A DNA stretch of 64,000 nt from Alphaproteobacteria bacterium. GTDB taxonomy: Bacteria > Pseudomonadota > Alphaproteobacteria > JAJFFI01. The translations under genes were made by a program, and so were the position numbers. The stretch is from the NCBI GenBank assembly GCA_030066595.1, contig JASJBI010000027.1:1-64000 (forward strand). Direction: 5' to 3'. This document shows positions 1 through 7,935 of this stretch, piece after piece; the stretch's first letter is position 1, and the number at the start of each line of letters is the position of its first letter. The notes under the pieces are model-generated. The model searched no databases. It was not told where the DNA came from and saw only the letters and a list, made by a program, of their open reading frames with translations.

Positions 1-15
1 CGGACGGCGGCGCGG

Positions 16-1020
16 TCAGCGCGCCTCGGGATGGGCGCTCAGCCATTTCTCGCGCCGTTCGACCCACCAGGGCTGCTCGCAGATGCGGCCCAGGAACTCG
101 ACGACGGTGTGCGCGCCGAGATAGGCGGTCACGCCCGTGCCCACGTCGAGCTGGGGGTTCACTTCGACGAAGTCGAAGCCGACGATGGTGGTGCGTTCGG
201 CAATCGCCGTCAGCGTGTCGCGCAGCTCGGCATAGGTCATGCCGTTGGGCTCGGCCGAGACGCAGCCCGGCACCAGCGAGATGTCGAGTACGTCCACGTC
301 GATGCTGACGTAGCAGTTCTCGCCTTGCGGCACGAGCGCCGCCAGCCCCTCGGGGCCGAGCGCGTGGAACTCGCTCATGGTGACCACGCGGTTGCCGTCG
401 ACGATCGAGTCCTCGACCCACTCGCGGGTGTGGCGCAGGCTGCGGATGCCCGCCTGGATCAGGCCCTTGACGTGCGGCATGGGCGCGAGGTGGCGGAAGG
501 CGTGCCCGTTGGTGAAGCGCAGGTCATGGATGAAGGGCGCGTAGTCCGTGTGCGCGTCGAAATGGACGATGTACATGGGCTCCGTGAAGACCCGCGCCAC
601 CGGGTAGGTGATCGCGTGGTCGCCGCCGATCACCACCGGGAAGGCGCCGCGCTCGAGGATCTTGCGCATCATCGCGCTGATATTCTCGAAGGTCCGATGG
701 ACGTCGGTCGGCCAGACCTCGGCGTCGCCCACGTCGGCGATCATGCCCTTGCTGACCTCCGGGACGAGATACTCCTTGCGGGTCTCGGGGTCGTAGTAGC
801 CGTCGCCCATGGCGAAGCGCAACGAATGCTCCCTGAGCGCCCGCGGCCCGAAGCGCGAGCCGGCCATGAAGGGTGAGCCCTCGTCGGTCGGCACGCCCAT
901 GACGGCAATGGCGGCGTCGAGCTGGTCGATATCCGTGACAATGGGCGCGCGCAGGAAGGAGGGGATGCCGACGAACGGCCATTTGAGACTGACCTCGTCG
1001 CCGTCGCGATCCGCTGCCAT
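16..1020 (-). CDS. Ureohydrolase (agmatinase/arginase family)
   Basis: A 334-residue Mn-dependent ureohydrolase, expected to cleave urea from agmatine or another guanidino compound in the cytosol. The metal-binding motifs are in the usual order: GGDH at residues 132-135, DAHTD at 155-159 and SIDVDVLD at 239-246. After the last motif most agmatinases read DPA, whereas this protein reads DIS, so substrate specificity is uncertain. The ATG at 1020 is chosen because GGGGAGG lies about 8 nt upstream; a longer in-frame extension to 1095 would run into the neighbouring amidohydrolase gene. The amidohydrolase gene lies 49 bp upstream on the same strand, so the two are probably co-transcribed. The family call is firm; the exact substrate is not. 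Confidence 0.85.
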   Translation of the reverse strand: MAADRDGDEVSLKWPFVGIPSFLRAPIVTDIDQLDAAIAVMGVPTDEGSPFMAGSRFGPRALREHSLRFAMGDGYYDPETRKEYLVPEVSKGMIADVGDAEVWPTDVHRTFENISAMMRKILERGAFPVVIGGDHAITYPVARVFTEPMYIVHFDAHTDYAPFIHDLRFTNGHAFRHLAPMPHVKGLIQAGIRSLRHTREWVEDSIVDGNRVVTMSEFHALGPEGLAALVPQGENCYVSIDVDVLDISLVPGCVSAEPNGMTYAELRDTLTAIAERTTIVGFDFVEVNPQLDVGTGVTAYLGAHTVVEFLGRICEQPWWVERREKWLSAHPEAR

Positions 1021-1069
1021 GGTCCGGTCCTCCCCGTTCTTCGTTTCTGTTTCTCGTTGCACGCCGGGC

Positions 1070-2017
1070 TCAGAGTCCCAGGATGCGCTCCGCATTGGCC
1101 CCCAGGATGCCGGCCTTCTCCTCCGGCGACAGCAAAGGCAGTTCCATGACCCGTTCGACCGTGTGGTCGAGATCGTACCACGGGTAGTCCGAGCCCATCA
1201 TGACCCGCTCGGTCCCGATGTCCCGGATGAGCTGGGCGAGCGCCTCGTCGCTCGGGCCGTTGTCGCTGTGCGTCCACTCGATGATCTCGCAGCAGTCGAA
1301 AAAGGCGTTGGGATAGCTGTCCGCGATCTCCTTCACCTGCTGCCAGGTGGCCCCGCCCATATGGGCCAGCACAATCGAGAGCTTCGGGAAGGCCGCCAGC
1401 ACCGCACCGAAGGCGCGGGGCTCGGCCAACCCCTTGCCCTCCTGATCGGGCCCGGAATGGCCGACCACCGGAAGCCCGAGCTCCTGACAGACGGCATAGG
1501 TGGGCCAGAGCCGTTCGTCGCCCATGGAAAAGCCCTGGGCGGGCCCGTGCAGCTTGACGCCCCGGGCGCCCGCGTTCTCCGCCAGGTCTCGCACCTGGGC
1601 CGCGCCCTCCTCGCCCGGGAACAGGTTGGCGTCGGCGCTCACGAACGGCACGATGGTCGGATGGTCGCGGGCGACCTGGCAGGCCCAGCGGTTGAACGCC
1701 ACGCAGTCGTCACGCAACCGGGCCTCGACTTCGGCGTGCGCGCCCGCCCGAACCGCCTCTGCCTGGTCCGGCGGTAGAGCCTCCGCGTACTTCTTCCGCT
1801 GCTCGTCGGCGATGAACAGATTGACCGCCACGGCCTTGGCGATGTCGGCCTCCTCCATCGCGGCCAGGACCTCGTCGACGGTGCCGGCGAGGCGGCTCAG
1901 CGCGACCTCCTCCTGCGCCCCGTATTCCCAGATCTCGTAGCCTTCCTTGGCCCCGATGCCCTCTTCCGCGGTCTGGTAGATATGAATGTGCGAGTCGATC
2001 TTGAGCGGTTCGGCCAT
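1070..2017 (-). CDS. Amidohydrolase-2 family metal-dependent hydrolase
   Basis: A 315-residue TIM-barrel hydrolase of the amidohydrolase-related family (PF04909 type). The N-terminal metal motif DSHIH is at residues 8-12 and a C-terminal MGSDYPWYD segment carries the late conserved Asp. Members hydrolyse or decarboxylate small carboxylic or cyclic substrates, and nothing in the sequence identifies the substrate here. The gene is full length for the family and starts at an ATG. The ureohydrolase follows 49 bp downstream on the same strand, which suggests a shared nitrogen-compound catabolic role; that link is inferred from proximity alone. Confidence 0.8.
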   Translation of the reverse strand: MAEPLKIDSHIHIYQTAEEGIGAKEGYEIWEYGAQEEVALSRLAGTVDEVLAAMEEADIAKAVAVNLFIADEQRKKYAEALPPDQAEAVRAGAHAEVEARLRDDCVAFNRWACQVARDHPTIVPFVSADANLFPGEEGAAQVRDLAENAGARGVKLHGPAQGFSMGDERLWPTYAVCQELGLPVVGHSGPDQEGKGLAEPRAFGAVLAAFPKLSIVLAHMGGATWQQVKEIADSYPNAFFDCCEIIEWTHSDNGPSDEALAQLIRDIGTERVMMGSDYPWYDLDHTVERVMELPLLSPEEKAGILGANAERILGL

Positions 2018-2162
2018 GCGCCACGGTCCCCCGTTCCGTCCCGGCGCGCCGCCGTTATGGTCTCACCGCCGCCGGAAATCCCCAGACTCGGATTGTCGGA
2101 CAACTGTGCGCCCCGCACAAGCAAGCGATGCCGCCGGGCGGCGGCCCCGCGCGGCCAAAGGC

Positions 2163-2381
2163 TCAGCTCCCGCCGTCCCCGCGCCGGTAGGCCAGGATGT
2201 CGCCCGGCTGGCAGTCCAGCACCTGGCAGATCTTCTCGATGGTCGCGAAGCGCACGCCCTTGACCTTGCCGGATTTCAGGAGCGAGAGGTTCTGCTCGCT
2301 GATGCCGATGCGCGCCGCCAGCTCCTTCGAGCGCATCTTGCGCCGGGCCAGCATGACGTCGAGGGTGACGACGATCGGCAT
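2163..2381 (-). CDS. Small Xre/Cro-type HTH transcriptional regulator
   Basis: A 72-residue protein consisting almost entirely of a helix-turn-helix domain: LARRKMRSKELAARIGISEQ (11-30) with recognition-helix residues NLSLLKSGK following. It ends in the CQPGDILAYR pattern typical of YozG-like Cro/CI regulators. Such small HTH proteins are very commonly encoded next to DUF2975 membrane proteins, as here. Its ATG overlaps the stop codon of the DUF2975 gene by one base (TGATG), indicating translational coupling. It probably regulates its own pair. Its frame continues open upstream, but the start at 2381 matches the family length and the coupling. Confidence 0.8.
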   Translation of the reverse strand: MPIVVTLDVMLARRKMRSKELAARIGISEQNLSLLKSGKVKGVRFATIEKICQVLDCQPGDILAYRRGDGGS

Positions 2382-2965
2382 CACACGAACTGGGCCTGGT
2401 CCTCGGCGATCTCGCGCCCCCGGTCCATGACCCAGGCGATCAGCAGAAACAGTCCGCCGAGGAAAAACGTCGTCAGCTCCGGCGAGCCGAGCTGGATCGC
2501 GAGCCGGCCGCTGCCCGGCGGGCCGTCGAAGGTGAGGAAGGCGATCAAGGCCGTCTGCGACAGCGGCCGCAACAGCGCATAGACGAATACGGCCGAGGCG
2601 AAGCGGCGAAAGGCGCGGGTGTTGGCCGCCGTGAAGATGCGCCCGTCCCCGTAGAGGGTGAACAGGCGCCGCAGCTGCCACAGTCCGAACAGGACCGCAG
2701 CGGCCGGGAGCATCGAGATGCCAAACGCGCCAAGCTGCTTCCAGGCGGGCAGGGGCCAGAAGAGCGCGAGATGCCGGGCGAGCCCGCCGTCCACATGGGC
2801 GGTGCAGCCGACCATACCGGGATCGGCGCCGGCACCCTGGAACGGCCAGCATCCTCCAAAGACCAACCAGAACGTCGCCAGGAGCGCCGGGATGGCGATC
2901 ATGGCCAGGGTGCACAGGTGCCGCATCACCGTGCTCAGCCGTCGCAGTCGGTCCGTCGGGGTCAT
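2381..2965 (-). CDS. DUF2975 integral membrane protein
   Basis: A 194-residue protein with about four hydrophobic segments: near residues 15-38, 65-95, 120-140 and 160-180. The GDGRIFTAANTRAFRRFA segment before the third helix is characteristic of DUF2975 proteins. The biochemical function of this family is not established. It is the first gene of a two-gene unit with the downstream HTH regulator, which it overlaps by one base. GGAGAG lies just upstream of the ATG. The family assignment is confident; the role is unknown. Confidence 0.75.
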   Translation of the reverse strand: MTPTDRLRRLSTVMRHLCTLAMIAIPALLATFWLVFGGCWPFQGAGADPGMVGCTAHVDGGLARHLALFWPLPAWKQLGAFGISMLPAAAVLFGLWQLRRLFTLYGDGRIFTAANTRAFRRFASAVFVYALLRPLSQTALIAFLTFDGPPGSGRLAIQLGSPELTTFFLGGLFLLIAWVMDRGREIAEDQAQFV

Positions 2966-3176
2966 GGAGCTCTCCGTGAGAATGACACGAACGGGGTTAG
3001 CAATTATCGTCTTACATTAATAAATCGACGTTTCAAGAGAATTCGATTCCTGCCGGTCCGCTTGGGACCTCCCACGCCGCAAAGGGGTTGTCCAGCTGCC
3101 TTGCGCCGCCGCGCCCGATGCTGTTGAGTTGCGGCGCCGCGCGAGACGCCGGTCGAATTTGCAGGGGAGGGACGCA

Positions 3177-3863
3177 GTGGTGGCGGAGCAGGCGAGCTCG
3201 GACAACCCCCAGGACTACCTCGCGCCGGGCGCCTTCGTGGACAGCGGCGATCCAGGGATCGTCGCCTTCGCCAAGCGGGCGACGGCCGGGTCCGGGACCG
3301 AGATCGAGAAGGCCGTGCGCCTTTACACCGCCGTCAGGGACGAGATTCGCTACGATCCCTATGTCCACTATGGCGAGGACGAGACCTACCGGGCCAGTTC
3401 GTGCCTGCGCGCTGGCCGCGGCTACTGCGTGGCCAAGGCGGCGCTCTTGGCCGCCGCGGCCCGGGCGGTCGGCATCCCGGCGCGGGTCTCCTTTGCCGAC
3501 GTGCGCAACCATCTGTGCACGCCGCGGCTCCGGGAGCTCATGGGCACGGACGTGTTCATCTATCACGGCATCGCCGAGCTCTTTCTCGACGGCAGATGGG
3601 TCAAGGCCACGCCCACCTTCAACATCCAGCTGTGTGAGAAGTTCGGGGTTCACCCGCTCGACTTCGACGGGCGCAACGACGCGCTCTTCCACCCCTACGA
3701 CAAGGCCGGGCGCAAGCACATGGAGTATGTGCGCTATCGGAACGCCACGGCGGACGTGCCCTGCGAGGAGATAAAGGCGGCGATGCGCGCGACCTATGGC
3801 TGGGCCGAGGGCCGCGAGATCATCGGCGGCGACTTCGCGGAAGAGGCCGAGGCGAGCCGATAA
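3177..3863 (+). CDS. Transglutaminase-like cysteine protease-fold protein
   Basis: A 228-residue protein with a transglutaminase core. The catalytic Cys sits in GRGYCVAKA, the His in YHGIAELFL and the Asp equivalent near DGRWVKATP. Bacterial stand-alone members are usually cytosolic proteases or amidases of unknown substrate, and no signal peptide is visible. There is no ATG at the 5' end. The GTG at 3177 (or the next codon, GTG 3180) is chosen because GGGGAGGG lies 5-8 nt upstream, whereas the TTG at 3129 has no such signal. It is convergent with the acyltransferase gene, with 25 bp between the two ends. Confidence 0.75.
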   Translation: MVAEQASSDNPQDYLAPGAFVDSGDPGIVAFAKRATAGSGTEIEKAVRLYTAVRDEIRYDPYVHYGEDETYRASSCLRAGRGYCVAKAALLAAAARAVGIPARVSFADVRNHLCTPRLRELMGTDVFIYHGIAELFLDGRWVKATPTFNIQLCEKFGVHPLDFDGRNDALFHPYDKAGRKHMEYVRYRNATADVPCEEIKAAMRATYGWAEGREIIGGDFAEEAEASR

Positions 3864-3888
3864 GCCAGCGGACCGGCGCGCCGCCAGG

Positions 3889-4623
3889 TCATGTAGGGTT
3901 TTCGATTTCCGCCATCGCCGCGGCATTGATCCGGGCGCATTCTCCCTCGATCCGGGATTGTAGCTCGGCCATGAAGGCGTCACGGTCGAGGCCCGGCGGG
4001 ATCGGCTCGAGGAAGGACACGGTGATCCGCCCCGGCCGCTTGAGGAACCGGCGCCGGCCCCAGAACAGCCCGGAGTTCAGCGCCACCGGCACGACCGGCG
4101 CATCCAGGTGCCGATAGAGCGCCGCCACTCCCGGATGATAGGGCACGGAGGTTCCGGGCGCCGTGCGCGTGCCCTCCGGGAAGATGATCACGGAGCGGCC
4201 CGTGTCGAGCACGGCCTGCGAGCGGCGGACGATCCGCCGGAGCGCCTTGGGCCCCGCCGCCCGGTCGATGCCGATCATGCCGGCGCCCCAGAGATACCAG
4301 CCATAGAACGGGATGTAGGTGAGCTCCTGCTTCAGCACGTAGGCGGCGTTTGGCAGGATCCGGTTGAAGGCGAGGGTGTCCCAGGCGGATTGATGCTTGA
4401 TCGCGAAGATCGCCGGGCCGGGCGGCAGCCTCTCCCGCCCGACCACCTGGTAGTCGATCCCGACGGTCCAGCGGAGCAGGGCCAGGCTCGCGTCCACCCA
4501 GAGGCGGGAATAGGCCGCGACGACGCGCCAGGAGCCCAGCAGCAAGGGTAGGCCACCGATCGCCATCAGCGCCGTGAGGCCGTAGAACAGCAGGTTGAAG
4601 ACCGCCGAGCGGAAAAAAACCAT
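3889..4623 (-). CDS. plsC: 1-acyl-sn-glycerol-3-phosphate acyltransferase
   Basis: A 244-residue membrane-associated acyltransferase that adds the second acyl chain to lysophosphatidic acid in phospholipid synthesis. The diagnostic HX4D block is HQSAWD and the second block is FPEGTR; both are intact. A hydrophobic N-terminal segment (about residues 5-30) anchors it to the inner membrane. ATG 4623 is preferred to the in-frame TTG at 4641 because MVFFRSAV is a normal family N-terminus. It may instead act as a related acyltransferase of the PlsC superfamily, but the motifs are typical of the glycerolipid enzyme. Confidence 0.85.
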   Translation of the reverse strand: MVFFRSAVFNLLFYGLTALMAIGGLPLLLGSWRVVAAYSRLWVDASLALLRWTVGIDYQVVGRERLPPGPAIFAIKHQSAWDTLAFNRILPNAAYVLKQELTYIPFYGWYLWGAGMIGIDRAAGPKALRRIVRRSQAVLDTGRSVIIFPEGTRTAPGTSVPYHPGVAALYRHLDAPVVPVALNSGLFWGRRRFLKRPGRITVSFLEPIPPGLDRDAFMAELQSRIEGECARINAAAMAEIENPT

Positions 4624-4700
4624 GCGTGTCAATTCCCTCAACCTTGCCCCGGTTGCTGTTTCCGTTCACCTTCGGTGTTTGACCGCGCGGTGACGAGGGG

Positions 4701-4732
4701 GTATGCAACCGGCCCGCGCGGGCCGGACCATA
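4701..4732 (+). promoter_or_regulatory. Leader hairpin immediately upstream of the rhodanese-metZ RBS
   Basis: The leader contains a perfect 18-bp palindrome at 4709-4726 (arms CCGGCCCGC / GCGGGCCGG). It is enclosed by a second complementary pair, GTATG (4701-4705) and CATAC (4728-4732), with a small internal loop between. The strong ribosome binding site AGGAGGAGG starts directly after the hairpin at 4733, ahead of ATG 4749. The position suggests control of translation or mRNA stability. It does not match the SAM-II aptamer consensus that often precedes metZ in alphaproteobacteria, so no riboswitch class is assigned. Confidence 0.45.
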
Positions 4733-4748
4733 CAGGAGGAGGTGTGCT

Positions 4749-5174
4749 ATGTCTGCCGACAGCTATGCGGGCGACGTGACCCCGCAGGAAGCCTGGAAGA
4801 TTCTATCCGAGGACCCGGACGCGGTCCTGATCGACTGCCGGACCCAGCCGGAATGGGGCTTCGTCGGCGTGCCCGACCTGAGCGGCCTGGGCAAGGAGGT
4901 CCTATTCGTGCCGTGGCAGATCTATCCGGCCATGCAGGGCAACCCGGCCTTCGCCGACCAGATCGCTTCCGCCGGCGTCGGCAAGGACGCGAAGCTCCTG
5001 TTCCTCTGCCGCTCGGGGATGCGCTCCAAGGCGGCCGCCATCGCCATGACCGAGATCGGCTACGCCGCGGCCTACAATGTGAGCGAGGGCTTCGAGGGCG
5101 GCCTCGACCAGCGGCGCCATCGCGGAGTCGCCGAGGGCTGGAAGGCGGCCGGGCTGCCCTGGGTCCAACAATAA
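4749..5174 (+). CDS. Rhodanese-like sulfurtransferase
   Basis: A 141-residue single-domain rhodanese. The active-site loop is CRSGMRS, with the catalytic Cys accepting a sulfane sulfur, and the family's early IDCRTQPEW block is present. It is cytosolic. It lies 22 bp upstream of metZ on the same strand with the strongest RBS of the pair, so the two form an operon, and a role in delivering sulfur to, or detoxifying intermediates of, methionine synthesis is likely. The persulfide donor and acceptor cannot be read from sequence. Confidence 0.85.
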   Translation: MSADSYAGDVTPQEAWKILSEDPDAVLIDCRTQPEWGFVGVPDLSGLGKEVLFVPWQIYPAMQGNPAFADQIASAGVGKDAKLLFLCRSGMRSKAAAIAMTEIGYAAAYNVSEGFEGGLDQRRHRGVAEGWKAAGLPWVQQ

Positions 5175-5196
5175 AGTCCAGAAAACGGTAGATGAG

Positions 5197-6405
5197 ATGA
5201 GCGAGGACGACAGGAGGTCGGGCGAACGCCGCCGCCGCTGGCGGCAGCAGACGCGGATGGTGCGCGACGGCCAGGTCCGCTCGCCGCACGGCGAGACGGC
5301 CGAGGCCATGTATCTCACCTCGGGCTATGTCTACGAGTCGGCGGAGCAGGCGCGCGATCGGTTCAAGGGCGATGCCGACGGCTACATCTACTCGCGCTAC
5401 GGCAACCCGACCGTGACCATGTTCGAGGACCGCCTCGCCGCGCTGGAGGGCGCCGAGGCGTGCCGAGCGACCGCGTCGGGCATGTCGGCCGTGTTCGCCT
5501 CGCTGATGTGCCAGCTCAATGCCGGCGACCATGTGGTCGCCTCCCGGGTGCTGTTCGGTTCGTGCCATGTGATCGTCGCCGAGCTCTTGCCGCGCTACGG
5601 CATCGAGACCACGCTGGTCGACGGGCCGGATCTGGACCAGTGGCGCGCCGCCATGCGTCCGAACACCCGGTGCGTGTTCTTCGAGACGCCGGCCAATCCG
5701 ACACTCGAGCTGATCGACATTCAAGCGGTCTGCGAGATCGCCCACGAGGCCGGCGCCCGGGTCATCGTCGACAACGTGTTTGCCACGCCGTTGCTGCAGA
5801 AGCCCATGGAGCTGGGCGCCGACATCGTCGTCTATTCCGCCACCAAGCACATCGACGGCCAGGGCCGCGTGCTCGGCGGCGCGATCCTGTCCGACCAGAA
5901 GTTCTGCGACGAGGAGCTGATCCCGCTCTACCGCCACACCGGGCCGTCCATGAGCCCGTTCAACGCCTGGGTGCTGTTGAAGGGGCTCGAGACCTTGGAG
6001 CTGCGCGTGGCCCGCATGTGCGACAACGCGGCCGAGGTGGCACGCATGCTGGCCGAGACGCCGGGCGTGCTCAAGACGCTCTACCCCGAGCGGCCCGACT
6101 TTCCCCAGGCGGAGCTCTACCGGCGACAGATGTCGCGCGGCAGCACATTGGTCTCCTTCGAGGTCGAGGGCGGCCGGGAGGCGGCTTTCCGACTGCTGAA
6201 CGCGCTCGAGACCATCGACATCTCCAACAATCTGGGCGATGCCAAGAGCCTGATCACCCACCCGGCCACCACCACCCATCAGCGCTTCCCGCCGGAGGAG
6301 CGGGAGGCGGTCGGCATCACCGAGGGGCTGGTGCGCATGTCGGTCGGGCTCGAGGACGTGGAGGACCTCAAGGACGACCTGAGGGCCGCGATCGCCGCGA
6401 TCTAG
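5197..6405 (+). CDS. metZ: O-succinylhomoserine sulfhydrylase
   Basis: A 402-residue PLP-dependent enzyme of the Cys/Met metabolism family. It makes homocysteine from O-succinylhomoserine and sulfide. The PLP lysine is K217 in YSATKHIDGQGR, and SRYGNPT, ETPANPT and the C-terminal SVGLEDVEDL block are present. The length and the HIDGQGRVLGG context fit MetZ better than cystathionine gamma-synthase or MetY, though family members are hard to separate. Co-transcription with the rhodanese and the nearby sulfate-reduction operon fits a sulfur-assimilation role. Confidence 0.85.
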   Translation: MSEDDRRSGERRRRWRQQTRMVRDGQVRSPHGETAEAMYLTSGYVYESAEQARDRFKGDADGYIYSRYGNPTVTMFEDRLAALEGAEACRATASGMSAVFASLMCQLNAGDHVVASRVLFGSCHVIVAELLPRYGIETTLVDGPDLDQWRAAMRPNTRCVFFETPANPTLELIDIQAVCEIAHEAGARVIVDNVFATPLLQKPMELGADIVVYSATKHIDGQGRVLGGAILSDQKFCDEELIPLYRHTGPSMSPFNAWVLLKGLETLELRVARMCDNAAEVARMLAETPGVLKTLYPERPDFPQAELYRRQMSRGSTLVSFEVEGGREAAFRLLNALETIDISNNLGDAKSLITHPATTTHQRFPPEEREAVGITEGLVRMSVGLEDVEDLKDDLRAAIAAI

Positions 6406-6546
6406 CCAAAATTGTGCCGTTTCATGGTCGGTCTCGCGACTCGACCGCCGGTAAAGCCTCCATATATCTCTGAAGACAGGGGGCCTATCTCCGATGCCCG
6501 CCTCGGACGGGCCGGAGGGCTGGCTGTACTTGCAGGAGGGCCCGCC

Positions 6547-7935
6547 ATGCCTCAGACGTTCGATCCCGACGGAACACGCCTCCCGATCAAGCTGGATTCC
6601 ACCTCGAACGGCGAGTTCGTGCCGGTCCCGCTGGATGCGGGCAACCGGCGGGCCAACCGGCTGGCCCAGGCCTGGGCGAGCGAAAACGCCCGGCGGCGGG
6701 GCGTCGGCCGCCGGGAGTTCATGGTCTCGGCATGCGGCGCGGCCAGCACGCTGCTTGCCTTCAACGCCGCCAATGCGGCGGCCGGCCGGACCGGAGGCTT
6801 CTTCGAAGTGGACCAGATCGCCGCGGTGGATCCGGACGCGGCGCTCGAAAGCCTGGGTCGGCGCGAGTTCGTGTTCGACGTGCAAGGCCATTTCGTCGGC
6901 CAGCACGGCATCGGCCGCACCGGGCTCGGCGATGCGGACCAGTTCGTCAAGGACATCTTTTTGGACTCGGACACGGACATGATGGTGCTGTCCTTCATCC
7001 CCTCGCGCCGCGAGAAGGAGCTCTTGACCATCCAGGAGGCGGACGAGACCCGCAAGATCATCGACCGGATGGAAGGCACCCAACGGCTCTTGATCCACGG
7101 CCGGGTCAATCCGAACCAGAAGGGCGATCTCGAGGACATGGACGAGCTGGCCGAGCGCTGGGGTGTGGTGGCTTGGAAGTGCTACACCCAGTGGGGGCCC
7201 GACGGGCGCGGGTTCTTTCTGCATGAAGACCTGGGCCTCAGGCTGATCGAGAAGGCGCGGGCGCTGGGCGTCAAGAACATCTGCGTGCACAAGGGGCTGC
7301 CCTTCGGCCGGCGCTCCTACGAGCACAGCCTGTCGAGCGATATCGGCATCGTCGCCAAGATGTTTCCGGACGTGAACTTCCTGGTCTACCACTCGGGCTT
7401 CATCAGCGGCGAGCGGGAGGGCCCCTACGATCCCAAGCGCAAGGAGGGCGTCGACGAGCTGATCCGCTCGGTCGAGGAGAACGGCGTGCCGCGCAACAGC
7501 AACGTCTATGCCGAGCTCGGCAGCACCTGGCGTTTTGCCATGCGCGACCCCGAGATGGCGGCGCACATCGTCGGCAAGCTGGTCAAGCACATCGGCGAGC
7601 GGAACGTCCTCTACGGCTCGGACTGCATCTGGTACGGCTCGCCCCAGGATCAGATCCAGGCCTTCCGCAGCTTCCAGATCTCGGGCGCGCTGCAAGAGAA
7701 ACACGGCTATCCGAAGATGACGCCCAAGCTGAGGGCGCAGATCTTCGGGCTCAACGCCGCCAGGCCCTACGGCATCGATGTGGACGAGGTGCTCAAGCGG
7801 GCGCGGTCGGACGAGGTGGAGCGCCGGCGCGCGGACTACCGGGAAAGGCCGGATCCGCATTTCATGACCTTCGGGCCCCGGACCCGGCGGGAGTTCCTGG
7901 CCAATCTCAAGGCGCGCGGCGGGACGCCGATTTAG
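6547..7935 (+). CDS. Tat-exported amidohydrolase family protein
   Basis: A 462-residue amidohydrolase-related protein. Residues 51-80 form a twin-arginine signal (GVGRREFMVSACGAASTLLA, RR at 55-56) ending near AANAAAG, so a folded, metal-loaded enzyme is probably exported to the periplasm. The signal follows an unusual polar extension of about 50 residues. The barrel begins at about residue 100. The first metal motif reads DVQGHFVGQHG instead of the common DxHxH, and YGSDCIWYG supplies the late Asp. ATG 6547 is chosen because GGAGGG lies just upstream. The substrate is unknown. It lies about 140 bp downstream of metZ and is convergent with the cyclase, the two overlapping by 4 nt at their 3' ends. 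Confidence 0.75.
   Translation: MPQTFDPDGTRLPIKLDSTSNGEFVPVPLDAGNRRANRLAQAWASENARRRGVGRREFMVSACGAASTLLAFNAANAAAGRTGGFFEVDQIAAVDPDAALESLGRREFVFDVQGHFVGQHGIGRTGLGDADQFVKDIFLDSDTDMMVLSFIPSRREKELLTIQEADETRKIIDRMEGTQRLLIHGRVNPNQKGDLEDMDELAERWGVVAWKCYTQWGPDGRGFFLHEDLGLRLIEKARALGVKNICVHKGLPFGRRSYEHSLSSDIGIVAKMFPDVNFLVYHSGFISGEREGPYDPKRKEGVDELIRSVEENGVPRNSNVYAELGSTWRFAMRDPEMAAHIVGKLVKHIGERNVLYGSDCIWYGSPQDQIQAFRSFQISGALQEKHGYPKMTPKLRAQIFGLNAARPYGIDVDEVLKRARSDEVERRRADYRERPDPHFMTFGPRTRREFLANLKARGGTPI

Noticed and set aside
4624..4748. SAM-II riboswitch upstream of rhodanese-metZ
   Set aside because: The conserved pseudoknot segments (UUGCAGCC, GUUAAA, GCUAAAG) are absent; only a simple hairpin is seen.
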